A stretch of DNA of 64,000 nt from Siphonodentalium dalli (Eukaryota > Mollusca > Scaphopoda > Gadilida > Siphonodentaliidae), in assembly GCA_032622095.1 (NCBI GenBank), contig CP136062.1, positions 51,659,349-51,723,348 of the forward strand, read 5' to 3'. This document shows positions 28,097 through 39,399 of the stretch, in pieces; position 1 is the stretch's first letter; every line of letters starts with the position of its first letter. The position numbers were made by a program, and so were the translations under genes. Below the pieces are notes generated by a model. It worked only from the letters and a program-made list of their open reading frames with translations. It was not told the DNA's origin and made no database searches.

Positions 28097-28547
28097 CAAG
28101 TCTGAGTTTAGTGTGCCTGTCATTTGCAGAATGAGGTCCCCAGAGGATGATTTGGTCATGATAGCCCGCTATGCGGGATATCGTCACCAAATTCACCCTC
28201 TGGGGACCTCATTCTACATGGCCACATCGCTATGGGAGACAGAGACTCAGATTAAAGTTCCCAAATGGTGAATATTGTGATGTCCACCCATTGGGAACCT
28301 CGATTGTGCAATGTGTCGTCTGCCAATTTGGAGATATAGAGAAACTAAACTAACAAAGAAATAGAATCTATGTGAAGAAGTTTTATAATAAAGAAACTTT
28401 CCAGAGAAAATGAGGCCTAAGCAGAATGAGGTCCCCAGAGGATGAATTTGTGATGTTAGACTGCTATGCGAGATACTAGTAGCGTCACTAAATTCACCCT
28501 CTGGGGACCTCATTCTGCAAATGACAATCATGCTAAACTCAGGCTTG
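28097..28547. mobile_element. Foldback MITE, CAAGYCTGAG family, full length
   Basis: CAAGTCTGAGTTTAGTGTGC on the left and CATGCTAAACTCAGGCTTG on the right. Two arm palindromes plus the complete spacer (TTCCCAAATGGTGAATATTG, GAGATATAGAGAAACTAAAC, CTTTCCAGAGAAAATGAGGC). Confidence 0.88.
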
Positions 28548-28559
28548 GCTGATAACTAA

Positions 28560-29060
28560 TAAAGGACGAAAATTATTCAAAGGAGAAAATGCATTGTTTT
28601 AACAATGTCATATTTAATGAATACATTTGTATATCCTAGAGATATGTTGGTTCACCAAATTAATGACAGACGAGCCATTACTTAAACTCATCTCAACAAG
28701 AAATTTTTATCAGTGACATCAGAATAGAAGAAACCACATTATCGGGATGATGACAGGAGAATAGAAATTACAGACGACATTCCATTAAAGATGTCCGATT
28801 CCAACAAGATTCCCCGAGGCTTTAAATAATGGTTTCGTTTCGTTTCCTTGCAGCTGCTACGATATTGTCAGTTTGAATTGTGGAAGAACTGATTCTGTGA
28901 TTGAGTCCTAATAGCTTTCTTTGGAATAGTGTGTTCTTGATTTTCTAGGATTTTTAATTGCTCAGATACCAGTAATATGAGCATATAAATAAGTGAGAGA
29001 ACTAATCACCCTATAAATTCCCATTTGTGCAGATGTTCAGATAGTCGATTCTAGAAGCAA
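28560..29060. other. No gene seen
   Basis: Apparently unique AT-rich DNA. No repeat copy or coding frame supported. Confidence 0.35.
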
Positions 29061-29062
29061 CC

Positions 29063-29206
29063 TACAGTAATACCCTAAATAATTGACTCCTTAACCGGGG
29101 AGAGCTTTCCGATGAATGGCAACAAGCCATATTTCCGACTAAATCCTGAAAAGTTACCCATAATTCTGCTGTGGTTAAGGAGTCGATTATTTAGGACATT
29201 ACTGTA
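29063..29206. mobile_element. Tc1/mariner-like MITE with left arm deleted
   Basis: The left end TACAGTAATACCCTAAATAA stops after CTCCTTAACC and is followed at once by the centre and complete right arm, ending GGACATTACTGTA. Confidence 0.82.
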
Positions 29207-29741
29207 CATGTAACAGCCTCAGACAATTCATTGAACATATTAGCTAAAATTCTCAACTATTTATAAAAAAAACAAATTATGTTTACATGATTGAAAGGTG
29301 GGTTAATATACATGTAGGTTTATAAATACACTATAGCTGAAACAGGTTCCTGCCGTGATCCTTTATTCAGCATCGGAGGGACCTGCAGTCCCTGCACAAA
29401 AGGACCTGTGACTCTTTTGTGCCTTGGGACCTGTGGCCGCTCTGTGCACTTCGCGAACATGACAGACAGATCCTACTCTTTTATATACATTGTACATTGT
29501 ATATTGATAATATTATTATGCTACTTCAATATATCATTGGGCAAATAGGTTTATATTGGACCTAAATATTGACATTGGTTCATATTGGACTTATTTGATT
29601 CAGATATAAGCCCATAGTGGAGTTTTACCAATTATTCTGTTGGATGCCGCAGGCCACAGTGAAAACACATCTATAAGGAGCATATATCTGGTGCTGAAAT
29701 AGGCCGATTGTGAGCGTATTTGTTTTTTTGTTATTATTTAT

Positions 29742-29900
29742 TTAATTAAAAAAATTTAAATCAAAATTTTGAAAAACTAACCCCGTTTTAACCTCAGCCA
29801 GGGTACCCCAAGTCACCACACCAAATTTGGTTGAAATTGGACCAGCAGTCTTGGAGAAAAATGCGGACAAACAGACGAAGAGACAGACAGAACCTATTCT
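29742..29900. repeat. Dispersed repeat with GACAGACAGA tract
   Basis: CACCAAATTTGGTTGAAAT and CTTGGAGAAAAATNCGGACA match 21635-21690. A related, inverted-context piece is near 46000-46040. No gene. Confidence 0.55.
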
Positions 29901-30033
29901 TTTATATACATGTATACCATACAATGTATACATGTACCATACAATGTATAGATAATATATCAATCTACAGGGTTTATATAATCTGAAAAAGCTTGCCAAA
30001 ATCACAGGAATGTCCGAGCATTTTTTTATTTTT

Positions 30034-30723
30034 GCTGGATAGCGTCACTGTCTGGGGACCTCATTCTGCTTAGGCCTCATCTATGAAGTAGTGTTTTTAG
30101 TTACTTTTTCTCTTTTGTTCAGTTTCTATATCCACTAATTTGCAGAAGATAAAATTCATAATCGAGGTGACTGATGGGTGAACATCTCCAACTTTAACCC
30201 TTTACCCAACAGAAGGGCCCTGTGCCAATGCATTCTCTTATATATGCGAGTCGACCATAGGTCACCTCGCATATATAAGAGAATGCATTGGCTTAACACA
30301 TTAAAAATTATAAAATTGTTAAAGAATGTAAGAAAAAATGGTAAAAAGTGTTAAAAAAAGATTTGTTTTAGGCCAATGCATTCTCTTATATATGCGAGGC
30401 GACCTATGGTCGACTCGCATATATAAGAGAATGCATTGGCACAGGGCATAACTATAACCATCACAATGTGGTCAATGAGCCGGTTCCAATGATATCCATA
30501 TTTGTATGGTTTTATTGAGACAGACCCAAGATATTTTAGGCTGTTGAAGCTTTATTTGGCCGGTTTTGGCCGGTTTGTTGGGTAAAGGGTTAACTGGGGA
30601 ACTTCATTCTGATCCGAGGTCTCCCATAGCAGTTGAGGACTAAGCTGTGCGGTGTAGCATCAATAAGTTCACCCTCTGGGGAAGACCTTCTGCAAATGTC
30701 AGACACACAATATGCAGGTTTGG
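30034..30723. mobile_element. Foldback MITE, CAAGYCTGAG family, interrupted by a TTAA element
   Basis: Starts mid-arm (GGATAGCGTCACTGTCTGGG) and ends ACACAATATGCAGGTTTG. Its spacer phrase CCAACTTTAACTGGGGAACT is broken at TTAA by the element at 30198-30589. Confidence 0.75.
30198..30589 (-). mobile_element. piggyBac-like MITE, CCCTTTACCC family (copy D)
   Basis: 392 bp, TTAA at 30194-30197 and 30590-30593. Inverted relative to copy A. Hairpins at about 30224-30292 and 30372-30440. Confidence 0.9.
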
Positions 30724-31182
30724 TACTAATCTAGTTATTGAGCCTTGCATGAATGAATAAAATAATTTGTGGATCCCTTTGAGAGAGTATAGTCCAATTA
30801 GCTATGTCAAGTTACGAAGCAATCCAACTAATATACTGAAGAAATAGAAAGCCAAAAAAACATGACATGGACTAGTAGCCTTGTATTTTGGTGAATGGCC
30901 AATAAAATTTGTTATTAAAGATCTATTTACATGAGTAGAAGTGTATAGTATTCTGTTAGAAAATATGATTTGTGAGGTCTGCCAAAAGATCAGGCAGCCC
31001 TCCACCCAACTTTGGGCAAAATGTTCAATAGATTCAAAATACCAATCTGATCATTTGATTTTCCAACTGCATGTATTGTTTGGTGTAAAATTTGTTCTTT
31101 TTAGACGAAACGTCAAATATTTTCCTCAAGTCAAGTTTTTGAACTGAAATGGCTTATCAATTAAAATAATTTGAAACCATGG

Positions 31183-31185
<3 letters not shown>

Positions 31186-31214
<29 letters not shown>
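31186..31214 (+). repeat. G29 tract
   Basis: 29 consecutive G preceded by GGGGA. Length may be assembly-dependent. Confidence 0.8.
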
Positions 31215-31338
31215 TGCCAGGTTGGAAATTTCCAAGAGTTGGAAAGCTTGAGTACAAGTTTTAGGATGGGTTAAGTTCCACTATTAACCCTTTCTAAATC
31301 ATCACTGACGAGTAGTTATCCCATAGGAAATGTTCAGA

Positions 31339-32081
31339 TACAGTATAATGCTCTAAATAATCAACTTCTTAAAGGCACGGGCGGCGTTCGTTGCAGAAAT
31401 ATTCATATTTGTTCAAATCGCTATCAACAGAAGGAATATTAAAATATATATAGTTTTGTTCATATGCCAAACATAATCAGCGCGTAAATAGTATATTGTC
31501 GTCAAGATGTACGATGGTGTACGTAAACAAGAGTCTGCTCGTGTTACAGAGGTTGTGCTTCTGTTTGCATAACACAGCGCAATTCTATTGGTTAATCACA
31601 CACAAATGATATAAACGCTCTTTATTATTTCCATATCAGGAAAACAGTAACAAATAACGCTCTTTATGTTTACCATATCCGGATCTAAACAAAAGCCAGG
31701 TAACGTAACGTTTTTTTTTTTTTTTTTACATTATAAACAAAGGGAAAATAATTGACAATAACATACTGTTTATGCCATATTTCTGATTGGTACATTGTAT
31801 AAGAACAAAGTCTGTCTATATTTTACTATTCTTTCTGTTTATGGCGGTTTTTGACGGAGGTGAATATTTTAACAGCATACCCATCGCCAACGCCGCCCGT
31901 ATCTTTAACCACAGCGGAATTATGGGTAATTTTTCAGGATTTAGTCGGAAATATGGCTTGTTACCATTCATCGGAAAGCTCTCACTGAGAATGGCAACAA
32001 GCCATATTTCCAACTAAATCCTGAAAAATTACCCATAATTCTGCTGTGATTAAGGAGTCAATTATTTAGGGCATTACTGTA
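31339..32081. mobile_element. Tc1/mariner-like foldback MITE, left arm split by a TTAA element
   Basis: Starts TACAGTATAATGCTCTAAAT and ends GGGCATTACTGTA. The left-arm TTAA (31369-31372 and 31905-31908) holds the element at 31373-31904. The rest of the arms is typical, with a short centre at about 31985. Confidence 0.88.
31373..31904. mobile_element. TTAA-flanked element with AGGCACGGGCGGCG ends
   Basis: 532 bp. Inverted ends AGGCACGGGCGGCGTTCG and AGATACGGGCGGCGTTGG (read inward). Perfect TTAA duplication; removal restores the MITE arm CTTCTTAACCACAGC. Related sequence (GGCGGCGATCGTTGCAGAAA) occurs at about 55368 and a more distant one at 57909-58040. No transposase frame. Confidence 0.85.
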
Positions 32082-32114
32082 TATTCCAGCACCTTAGGTG
32101 CAACCTCTTGTTAA

Positions 32115-32336
32115 CCTTTTCATGACAGGAGCTGCGTTGTGCAGCATTAAAGATCCTGTGCCAGTGCATGGGGAGCCTCACATATATAAAAGAATGCACT
32201 GGCTTACAAGTTCAATGTAAATATTGTTAGGCCAATGTATTCTCTTATATATGCGAGGCTCCCTATGGGAGACTCCCATATATAAGAGAATGCATTGGCA
32301 CAGGGTTTTCGCAAAGAATCTCCAGTCATGGAAGAG
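32115..32336 (-). mobile_element. piggyBac-like MITE, CCCTTNCATGA family
   Basis: TTAA at 32111-32114 and 32337-32340. Ends CCTTTTCATGACAGGAGCTG and TCTCCAGTCATGGAAGAG. The first hairpin has lost most of its left arm; the second (about 32231-32299) is complete. Confidence 0.8.
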
Positions 32337-32344
32337 TTAATGAT

Positions 32345-32700
32345 TTACCTAGATATAATCAGGGATTAAAGGATTAGCTTTAATTGATTCTTGTTTTCAG
32401 GACGGTGTGTGTGTGATACTGATGATTACAAAGATGTCGATGGCTCTGTCTCCATTTCCAAACCGCCCGTCATTCTCGGATTGGAAATGTTACTGTACCA
32501 GTAACAAGTTCAACAAGCGTTGTTTGTTGGACTTATTATCTAAACATTTCCCTCAATAAATAGGACTCCTTCTGTACTTTTATTTGTCCGTCGTCTGCTT
32601 ATATTACCTGTACATCCCTCCAAATCAATAATAGACCATTCCGATGTACACTTTTTAACTGTCAGACTGGGAGAATCCATTTAGTATAGAAAGGGTTAAA
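32345..32700. repeat. Fragments of the CCCTTTCTATAC-ended family
   Basis: GTTCAACAAGCGTTGTTTGT, TTATTATCTAAACATTTCCC and TTAGTATAGAAAGGGTTAAA are the same building blocks seen in the array at 39400-40240 and near 19640-19700. Confidence 0.6.
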
Positions 32701-32781
32701 AGGCATTATTAAACTTTCCAGACTCAAGGACTTTGAAGATTACTACTCAGCTCATATCAAGATATTGACTTAAAATATTAA

Positions 32782-33063
32782 CACTTCCATGACTGGAGCT
32801 TCCTGAAATTTTTTGAAAACCATGTGCCAATGCAGTCTGTTATTAGAGAATATAAAAGAGAATACATTGGCCTAACACTATTTATCTTGAACTTGTAAGC
32901 CAATGCATTATCTTATATATCAGAGGCTCCCTATGGAAGACTCGTATATATAAGAGAATACATTGGCCTAACAATATTTACCGTCAGCCAGTATATTCTA
33001 TTATAGAATGCACTGGAACAGGATCCTTAATGCTGCAACAGTGCAACTCCCGTCATCAAGGGG
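32782..33063 (+). mobile_element. piggyBac-like MITE, CCCTTNCATGA family, decayed
   Basis: TTAA at 32778-32781 and 33064-33067. Left end CACTTCCATGACTGGAGCTT; right end AACTCCCGTCATCAAGGGG. The hairpins are heavily deleted, and part of the centre is repeated. Confidence 0.7.
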
Positions 33064-33248
33064 TTAATAGAAATATATGTGAACATCGAGAGCTGGGCAA
33101 CATTAATCAGCATAAATAAGTCACATGCCAACAGGAAATATCTATATAAGTTTGAATGGTCACACTCAAAAACAGTACATATGTACCTATGAAAATATAA
33201 GAGATCCTGTTGGGTATGATTCAGATATCAAGTGTGGACAGTTACGGT

Positions 33249-34060
33249 ACAAGTCTTGAAATTGTGTGTCTGTCATTTGCAGAATGAGGTCCCCAGAGGG
33301 TAAATTTAGTGACGTTATCCCGCACAACATGCTAGCATCACCAAATTTACCCTCAGGGAACCTCATTCTGGTTAGATATCAACTGCTATGGGAGACCTAG
33401 GATCAGATTGAAGTTCCCCAGTTGAAGTTGGTGATGTTCACCCATTAGTCACCTCGATAATGCATTTTATCTTCTGTAAATTAGGGGATATAGAAACTGC
33501 ATGGACAGATGGGAAAAAGTAACTAAAAACAATATTAATTTGCATGAGACCATAGACACTTCCCAGAAGATGAGGCAGAATCAAACGACCAACAGAAGCT
33601 GAGTTTAGCGTGCCTGTTATTTGCAGAATGAGGTCCCCAGAGAGTGAATTTAGTGATGCTATCCCGCATAGCGGGCTAGCATCAACAAATTCACCCTCTG
33701 GGGACCTCATTCTGCTTAGGCCTCATCTGCTATGGGAAACATAGACTCAGATTGAAGTTCCCAAATGGTGAATATTGTGATGTACACCCATTGGGAACCT
33801 TGATTATCCAATGTGTCATCTGCCAATTTGGGGATATAGAAAAACTAATCTACATGTAAATAAGAAATGGAAGATATATCAAGCAGTTTTTATAGAAATT
33901 TGATAATAAAGAAACTTTCCAGAGAAGATGAGGTCTAAGCAGAATGAGGTCCCAAGAGGGTGAATTTAGTGATGCTAGCCCGCTATGCGGGATAGGGTCA
34001 CTAAATTCACCCTCTGGGGACCTCATTCTGCAAATGACAGACACACTATTCATGGCTTGT
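33249..34060. mobile_element. Two CAAGYCTGAG-family foldback MITEs side by side
   Basis: The first (33249 to about 33580) begins ACAAGTCTTGAAATTGTGTG and ends in spacer sequence, with no right arm. The second (about 33594-34060) begins GAAGCTGAGTTTAGCGTGCC and has both arms and the full spacer. Confidence 0.8.
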
Positions 34061-34115
34061 GTACACATGTAATTACTGGACACATTTTCACAATAGACAG
34101 ATGCAAGACAGATTA

Positions 34116-34201
34116 TACAGTATTGCCCTAAATAATCAACTCCTTAACCACAGCAGAATTTTGCTGTGGTTAAGGAGTCAATTATTTAGAGCATTACTGC
34201 A
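34116..34201. mobile_element. Minimal Tc1/mariner-like MITE (86 bp)
   Basis: TACAGTATTGCCCTAAATAA, CCACAGCAGAATTTTGCTGT and GAGCATTACTGCA: only the outer 40 bp of each arm remain, still a near-perfect palindrome. Confidence 0.85.
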
Positions 34202-34452
34202 GCTTCCTACTATTGTGACATCGGTTTGTTTACATTTAATTCACACTATCACTTCACGAGGTCAAATTAGGTTGTATTATTTAAACAACATATTAAAATA
34301 TATTATTCACAATACATTACTATTTTCAGTTGACAAATCATGTGAGTTCAAACAAATATAATATTTTCTATGGAACAAACCGGATTACTGTCAAAATTGT
34401 GACATTTTATTACAGTTATTTGACAACTCTTTAATATGGAGATCAAAACAAT

Positions 34453-34706
34453 TACAGTAATGCTCTAAGTAATCGACTTCTTAACCACAGCAGAATTATG
34501 GGTAACTTTTCAGGATTTAGTCGGAAATATGGCTTGTTGCCATTCATCGGAAAGCTCTCGGAAATATGGCTTGTTGCCATTCATCGGAAAGCTCTCGGGG
34601 AGAGCTTTCCAATAAATGGCAACAAGCCATATTTCCGACTAAATCCTGAAAAGTTACCCATAATTCTGCTGTGGTAAAGGAGTCCATTATTTAGAGCATT
34701 ACTGTA
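34453..34706. mobile_element. Tc1/mariner-like foldback MITE with repeated inner arm
   Basis: Both TA-flanked ends are present. The inner segment GGAAATATGGCTTGTTGCCA with TTCATCGGAAAGCTCTCGG is duplicated in tandem on the left. Confidence 0.88.
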
Positions 34707-34724
34707 CCAAAACCATACCACAAT

Positions 34725-35154
34725 CAAGCCTGAGTTTAGTGCTCCTGTCATTTGCAGAATGAGGTCCCCAGAGGGTGATTTAGTGACGCTATCCCGCATA
34801 GCAGGCTAGCATCACCAAATTCACCCTCTGGGGACCTCATTCTGCTTAAAAGTAGTCCTCCTCTTCTCTGGAAAGTTTCTTTATTATCAAATTCTATAGA
34901 AACTTCTTCACATAGATTCTATTTCTTTTTTAGTTTAGTTTGTCTATATCCCCAAATTGGCAGACGACACATTGCATAATCGAGGTTCTCAATGGGTGTA
35001 CATCACAATATTCACCATTTGGAACTTCAATCTGAGTCTACATGTATGTCTCCCATAGCAGAATGAGGCTATCCCACCATACGGGATAGCATCGCTAAAT
35101 TCACCCTCTGGGGACCATATTCTGCAAATGACAGGCCAACTAAACTTAGACTTG
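34725..35154. mobile_element. Foldback MITE, CAAGYCTGAG family (inverted spacer)
   Basis: Left end CAAGCCTGAGTTTAGTGCTC; right end CCAACTAAACTTAGACTTG. The spacer runs opposite to 28097-28547 (TTATTATCAAATTCTATAGA first). Right arm shortened. Confidence 0.8.
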
Positions 35155-35169
35155 ACAACAATGCTCAAC

Positions 35170-35720
35170 CCCACCCATTTTCAATATTGGCATAAAACAT
35201 ATCACAGGAAATATCTATGCAAGTTTGAGAGTTCCCTAAATCAGCCTACTGTCTTTTCCGAAATACTTCAACCTTATAGCATGTACTAGTACCAGTGCAT
35301 CACCATCACACCTTCCCACACCTTCCCACCACACCTTCCCATAAGGCCTTAACACAATACCTCAATACAGTACACCCCGCCTTTATCGATATTTACATAA
35401 AACATATCACACGAAATATCTATGCAAGTTTGAGAGTTCCCTAAATCAGCCTACTGTCTTTTCCGAAATACTCCAACCTTATAGCATGTACTATAGTACC
35501 AGTGCATCACCATCACACCTTCCCACACCTTCCCATAAGGCATTAACACAATACCTCAATAGTGTACACCCCGCCCTTATCAATATTTACATAAAACAGA
35601 TCACACGAAATATCTATGAGCTCATCCCTGAATTAGCTATTGTCTTTTCTGATATACTTGTAATCTGGTTATGCTATTGTTTTTTCTTATCCATTTCTAT
35701 ACTCCAGTTTATATCATACT
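35170..35720. repeat. Roughly 200-bp tandem repeat, nearly three copies
   Basis: CATAAAACANATCACAGGAA-type starts at about 35191, 35396 and 35590. Units carry CTACTGTCTTTTCCGAAATA and CACCATCACACCTTCCCACA. A separated fragment is at 37335-37410. Confidence 0.82.
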
Positions 35721-35734
35721 AGCTGTCCGGGCAG

Positions 35735-35990
35735 TCCAGAAACAAGCCTATATGAGCATATACGAGCAAGTGAAGGTCAAGGAAATTGGACCCGCCCATA
35801 TTGTTCCCGGGATCAAAGTAGGCCTATACACACGAAATTTGAGTCGGATAGGTCGAGGACCAGAAACATGCCTACATGAGCGTATGTGAGCGAGGTCAAG
35901 GTCGTGAAATTGGACCCACCCATATTGTTCCAGGAATCAATGTAGGCCTACAAACCAAATTTGAGTTGGATCGGTCAAGCAGTTTTTGAG
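35735..35990. repeat. 125-bp tandem duplication
   Basis: CAGAAACAAGCCTATATGAG and CAGAAACATGCCTACATGAG begin the two units. Both contain AAATTGGACCCRCCCATATT and the phrase TTTGAGTYGGATNGGTC. Confidence 0.82.
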
Positions 35991-36114
35991 TCTATAACAC
36001 ACATACATGTACACACACACAGACAGAAGTTCCAAAATATATAATAGATGGTACATGTATCTCTGATCAGTGCTTCACACTTCGAACCTCTCCCCCAAGG
36101 GGCTAAGACCCTAA

Positions 36115-37287
36115 GGCCAAAAAAAAAAAAGGTTTTGGTTCTCAGGCCCCGCCACATTGAATAAAAAGGGCTGCATTAGGCCTTGTTATTGCAATGCCTG
36201 ATGTTATGACAAAAAAACTTACGAAAAAAAAAATATATATATATTTATCAACATGTTCATAGCAGATATGTGTTGAATATTAGTGTGCATTGACCTCTAA
36301 CATGTAATGCGTTAAAAAGTTACTTTCAGGCTTACAACATGAAGTAGATGACTACAATTAAGAAAATGATAAGCTGACCCTCATTCTCTTCTTACAATTA
36401 GTCATTGTGAACTAACTTACACTAATTGTAACTTGATACAATTGAAAGGCACAGAACTAAATTCAGGATCACATATTAGAATGGGGAGGTATCAGTTTTT
36501 AGATAAGGATTAACTGTCATGTGGACTGTTTTTATGGAGATGTAACGGTGAGGTAAGTGGACATAACTTGTGTAAAACCCGAAGGGTTTTACATACAAGT
36601 TATGTCCACTTACCTCACCGTTACATCTCCATAAAAATAGTCCACATGACAGTTAATCCTTATATTTATATACATTTAGCGAAAAATCCGCTTTTGTAAA
36701 TATATTTAAATCGAAAAGTGTATCGTGACAAGATCAGCCCAAAATACCCAATAGCACCCTTGGCAAAAGTTAATAGGAACAATTTATCTTCATGGTGAAA
36801 CCCGATGATGTATTAAGTCAATCCTGCGCGAGTCAAAATGCGCCCAAAGCATTACGCGTTCGTCTTTCCAAACCTAATGACGTATCGATGGTGTTATTAG
36901 CTGGTTTTATGAGGCGTTACGCATTCACCGAGAAATAACTGCAACTAGCCACGTGGGCGCCGACCAATCAGAATGCTGGATTTAGTGATGACAACACTTA
37001 GTGTGTAAATATACAACAATAACAGTAGTTAATGTCCGGGGCATTATATAATGTTAGGTAATCCTAGTCATACACTGGTAGTACAATGTCATTTTTATAT
37101 AAGATTAAATGAGTTTATATGCATGACAGTTCCCTCTACCTTTCTGGTTATTACTAGACAGAGGAAGGTATCTTTGTCCATGCTTACTATGCGCAGAAAA
37201 AAATAAAAAATACAAATAAAACCCTCCCTCCCTCATTGATTTGAAAAAAAAATTGCCCGAGAACCAAAACTCTTTTTTTTTGTGGCC
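36115..37287. mobile_element. PIF/Harbinger-like element, 1.17 kb, carrying a long foldback
   Basis: Ends GGCCAAAAAAAAAAAAGGTT and, inverted, GTTTTGGTTCTCGGGC. TAA on both sides (36112-36114, 37288-37290). Inside, 36507-36661 is a near-perfect palindrome (TAAGGATTAACTGTCATGTG arms, centre CCCGAAGGG). The 290-bp block beside it also recurs inverted at 42549-42830. No transposase seen. Confidence 0.7.
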
Positions 37288-37409
37288 TAAAACAGTCCTA
37301 TTATAAAGTACAGTTCACCCCACACATTCTCACTATTGACATAAAACAGATGAAATATCTATACAAATGTTTTAGAGGTCATCCCTGAACTGGCACATAT
37401 TGTCTTTTC

Positions 37410-38250
37410 TGATATTCTTCCCTGGTTCTATTATACAATCTGATGTACTGTGTAAGCCTATTCATTGTGTGCATGCAACTCCCTGAACAGTAATCTACCT
37501 AACTACTATTGATTTGTACGGAGATCTACATGGAACGCTCGATCTCACGGTTAACTGGTCCAGTGCACCGTACACATCAACTCCTTATCTCTGCGGCGAT
37601 CTCCTGATCTGGTAGCACTCAACACAGATATCAGGGGGCATGCTACAGTAGGTGATCCAGAGATTTTGAGCAATATTAATGACATTTATGTATTTTTTTT
37701 GGGTATATTTGAAAAGCTTCCCAACCCCTTCAACAAACTCACAGAATCCCCATCCCAAATCAAGATACCGTATAACAATAACTTACTTTTATGTCAATTA
37801 TTTTTGTAAATTTTACCCAAACCTCTCCATCATCAAACTCACAAACGCCACAAGCCCAAAATCAATACAACCAACTGATCTAATCTAAAATAAAATGCTC
37901 TTAAAGTTCAAGTGTCAACGACACTGTATCGTAACATTGGTGTCTGCTTTTAATTGTGAGTAGATGAAGGAATACCCTGAACATTAGTCTACATAACTAC
38001 TATTGATTTGAGCTGAAGTCGACAGGAAACACTCGATCTCACCGTTAACTGGTCTGGTCGAGTCCACAGTACACATGAACTCATTATCTTCACGGCGATC
38101 TCACGATCTGGCAGCGCTCAATATCAGGGGGTATGCTACAGCAGGTAAATTAAAGATTGCCCCGGGTAACAAGAGCACCGCCCGGCATGGCATAATATGC
38201 CCGTTGACTTGTTTCAAATTTTATTTGAGAAAGATATTCCATAACAGTTG
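37410..38250. repeat. Duplicated dispersed sequence, no gene
   Basis: The block with AACTACTATTGATTTG, CTCGATCTCACNGTTAACTG and TATCAGGGGGNATGCTACAG occurs twice (about 37500-37645 and 37995-38140). The open frame at 37679-37888 has no recognisable domain. Confidence 0.6.
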
Positions 38251-38254
38251 AAGC

Positions 38255-38320
38255 TACAGTAATGCCCTAAGTAATCGACCCCTTAACCACAGCAGAATTA
38301 TGGGTAACTTTTCAGGATTT
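38255..38320 (+). mobile_element. Tc1/mariner-like MITE, left-arm fragment
   Basis: TACAGTAATGCCCTAAGTAA to GGTAACTTTTCAGGATTT; the mirror arm is absent. Confidence 0.75.
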
Positions 38321-38439
38321 GCCCAAAGTCTGGTGGCAATCATAGGCCAAATCAACAATTCAAGCATACAAGCTTGTATTTTTAGCCAATTCAGCCACAA
38401 ACCATATTTGGTGGTGATCAAGCAACCTAACTGTTAAAG

Positions 38440-38960
38440 GTACACAATCTGATTCAATTTTTTTTTTTTTTTTAAACATATTTTATTTGTTCATAAATTA
38501 AATTAGTTTATGACAAAAGGGATTGGAGGACAAGTGCTAAATCACTTAGAATACCCTCCTCTCCCTAATCTGATTCAATGGTCTCCATATCATCAGATTC
38601 CAACATTTCTTCAAAAGACGCTTTAATTATCAGAATCGATCAATTACCAAATAATAATGCTAACCACTGGCAACTGTAGTATAAAATTTTCCAAAACGTG
38701 TTACATATCAACATTTTGTTCAACGCAATTTGTTATCAAGAGTATGTCGGTCGGCTCGTCAAATATTTCCTGGGCTGCCAAATATTCCAGATGGTGAAAA
38801 ATAACAGATTTCAAAATTAAATTTGATATCTGATAAGCTTTGATTGGTGGGTTCCTCAACTCAAATTAAACATTTTTTACCTCTGAAGTTAAATAAATAT
38901 TAATTTAGGAGCGTTAATTTGGATTACATAACTTTTAATTAACACGAAACCAGGAAAACC
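38440..38960. repeat. Dispersed repeat (third copy of the 8575-8980 family)
   Basis: Shares ACACAATCTGATTCAAT-type ends, CATATTTTATTTGTTC, CGTGTTACATATCAACATTT and TTTAGGAGCGTTAATTTGGA with the other copies. Confidence 0.55.
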
Positions 38961-39399
38961 CAAATTTCAAAATCGAAAATGGTCCGTAACTCCAGTAAAA
39001 TTGATCTAACCAACATCTAACTTGATTTGTAGTTCATGGTTTTAAACCTGCATACCAAATTTCAATCCTTTCAGTTAACATTAACTAAAGTTATCATCGG
39101 AAATGAAAATTGAGCTCAAATTTGAACAAAGGGCCATATAATTCTGGTAATGAAAGTGTCAATGACACTGTAGATCAACTTGTATAGGGGATAATGTCAT
39201 ACATTTCAGTCAATGGAGCGATAAGGAATACAGAAAGTTTAAATGTTTAATCCTGTCTATTCTAAATGGATTCTCCCACTCAGTTTATAAAAGTATACAT
39301 TGGAATGACCTATTATTCATTTGTAGGGGTGTTCAGGTAATAAAAGCAGATGACAGATAGAAAACATAATATAAGAACAGAATGATTCATATTCGTTGG

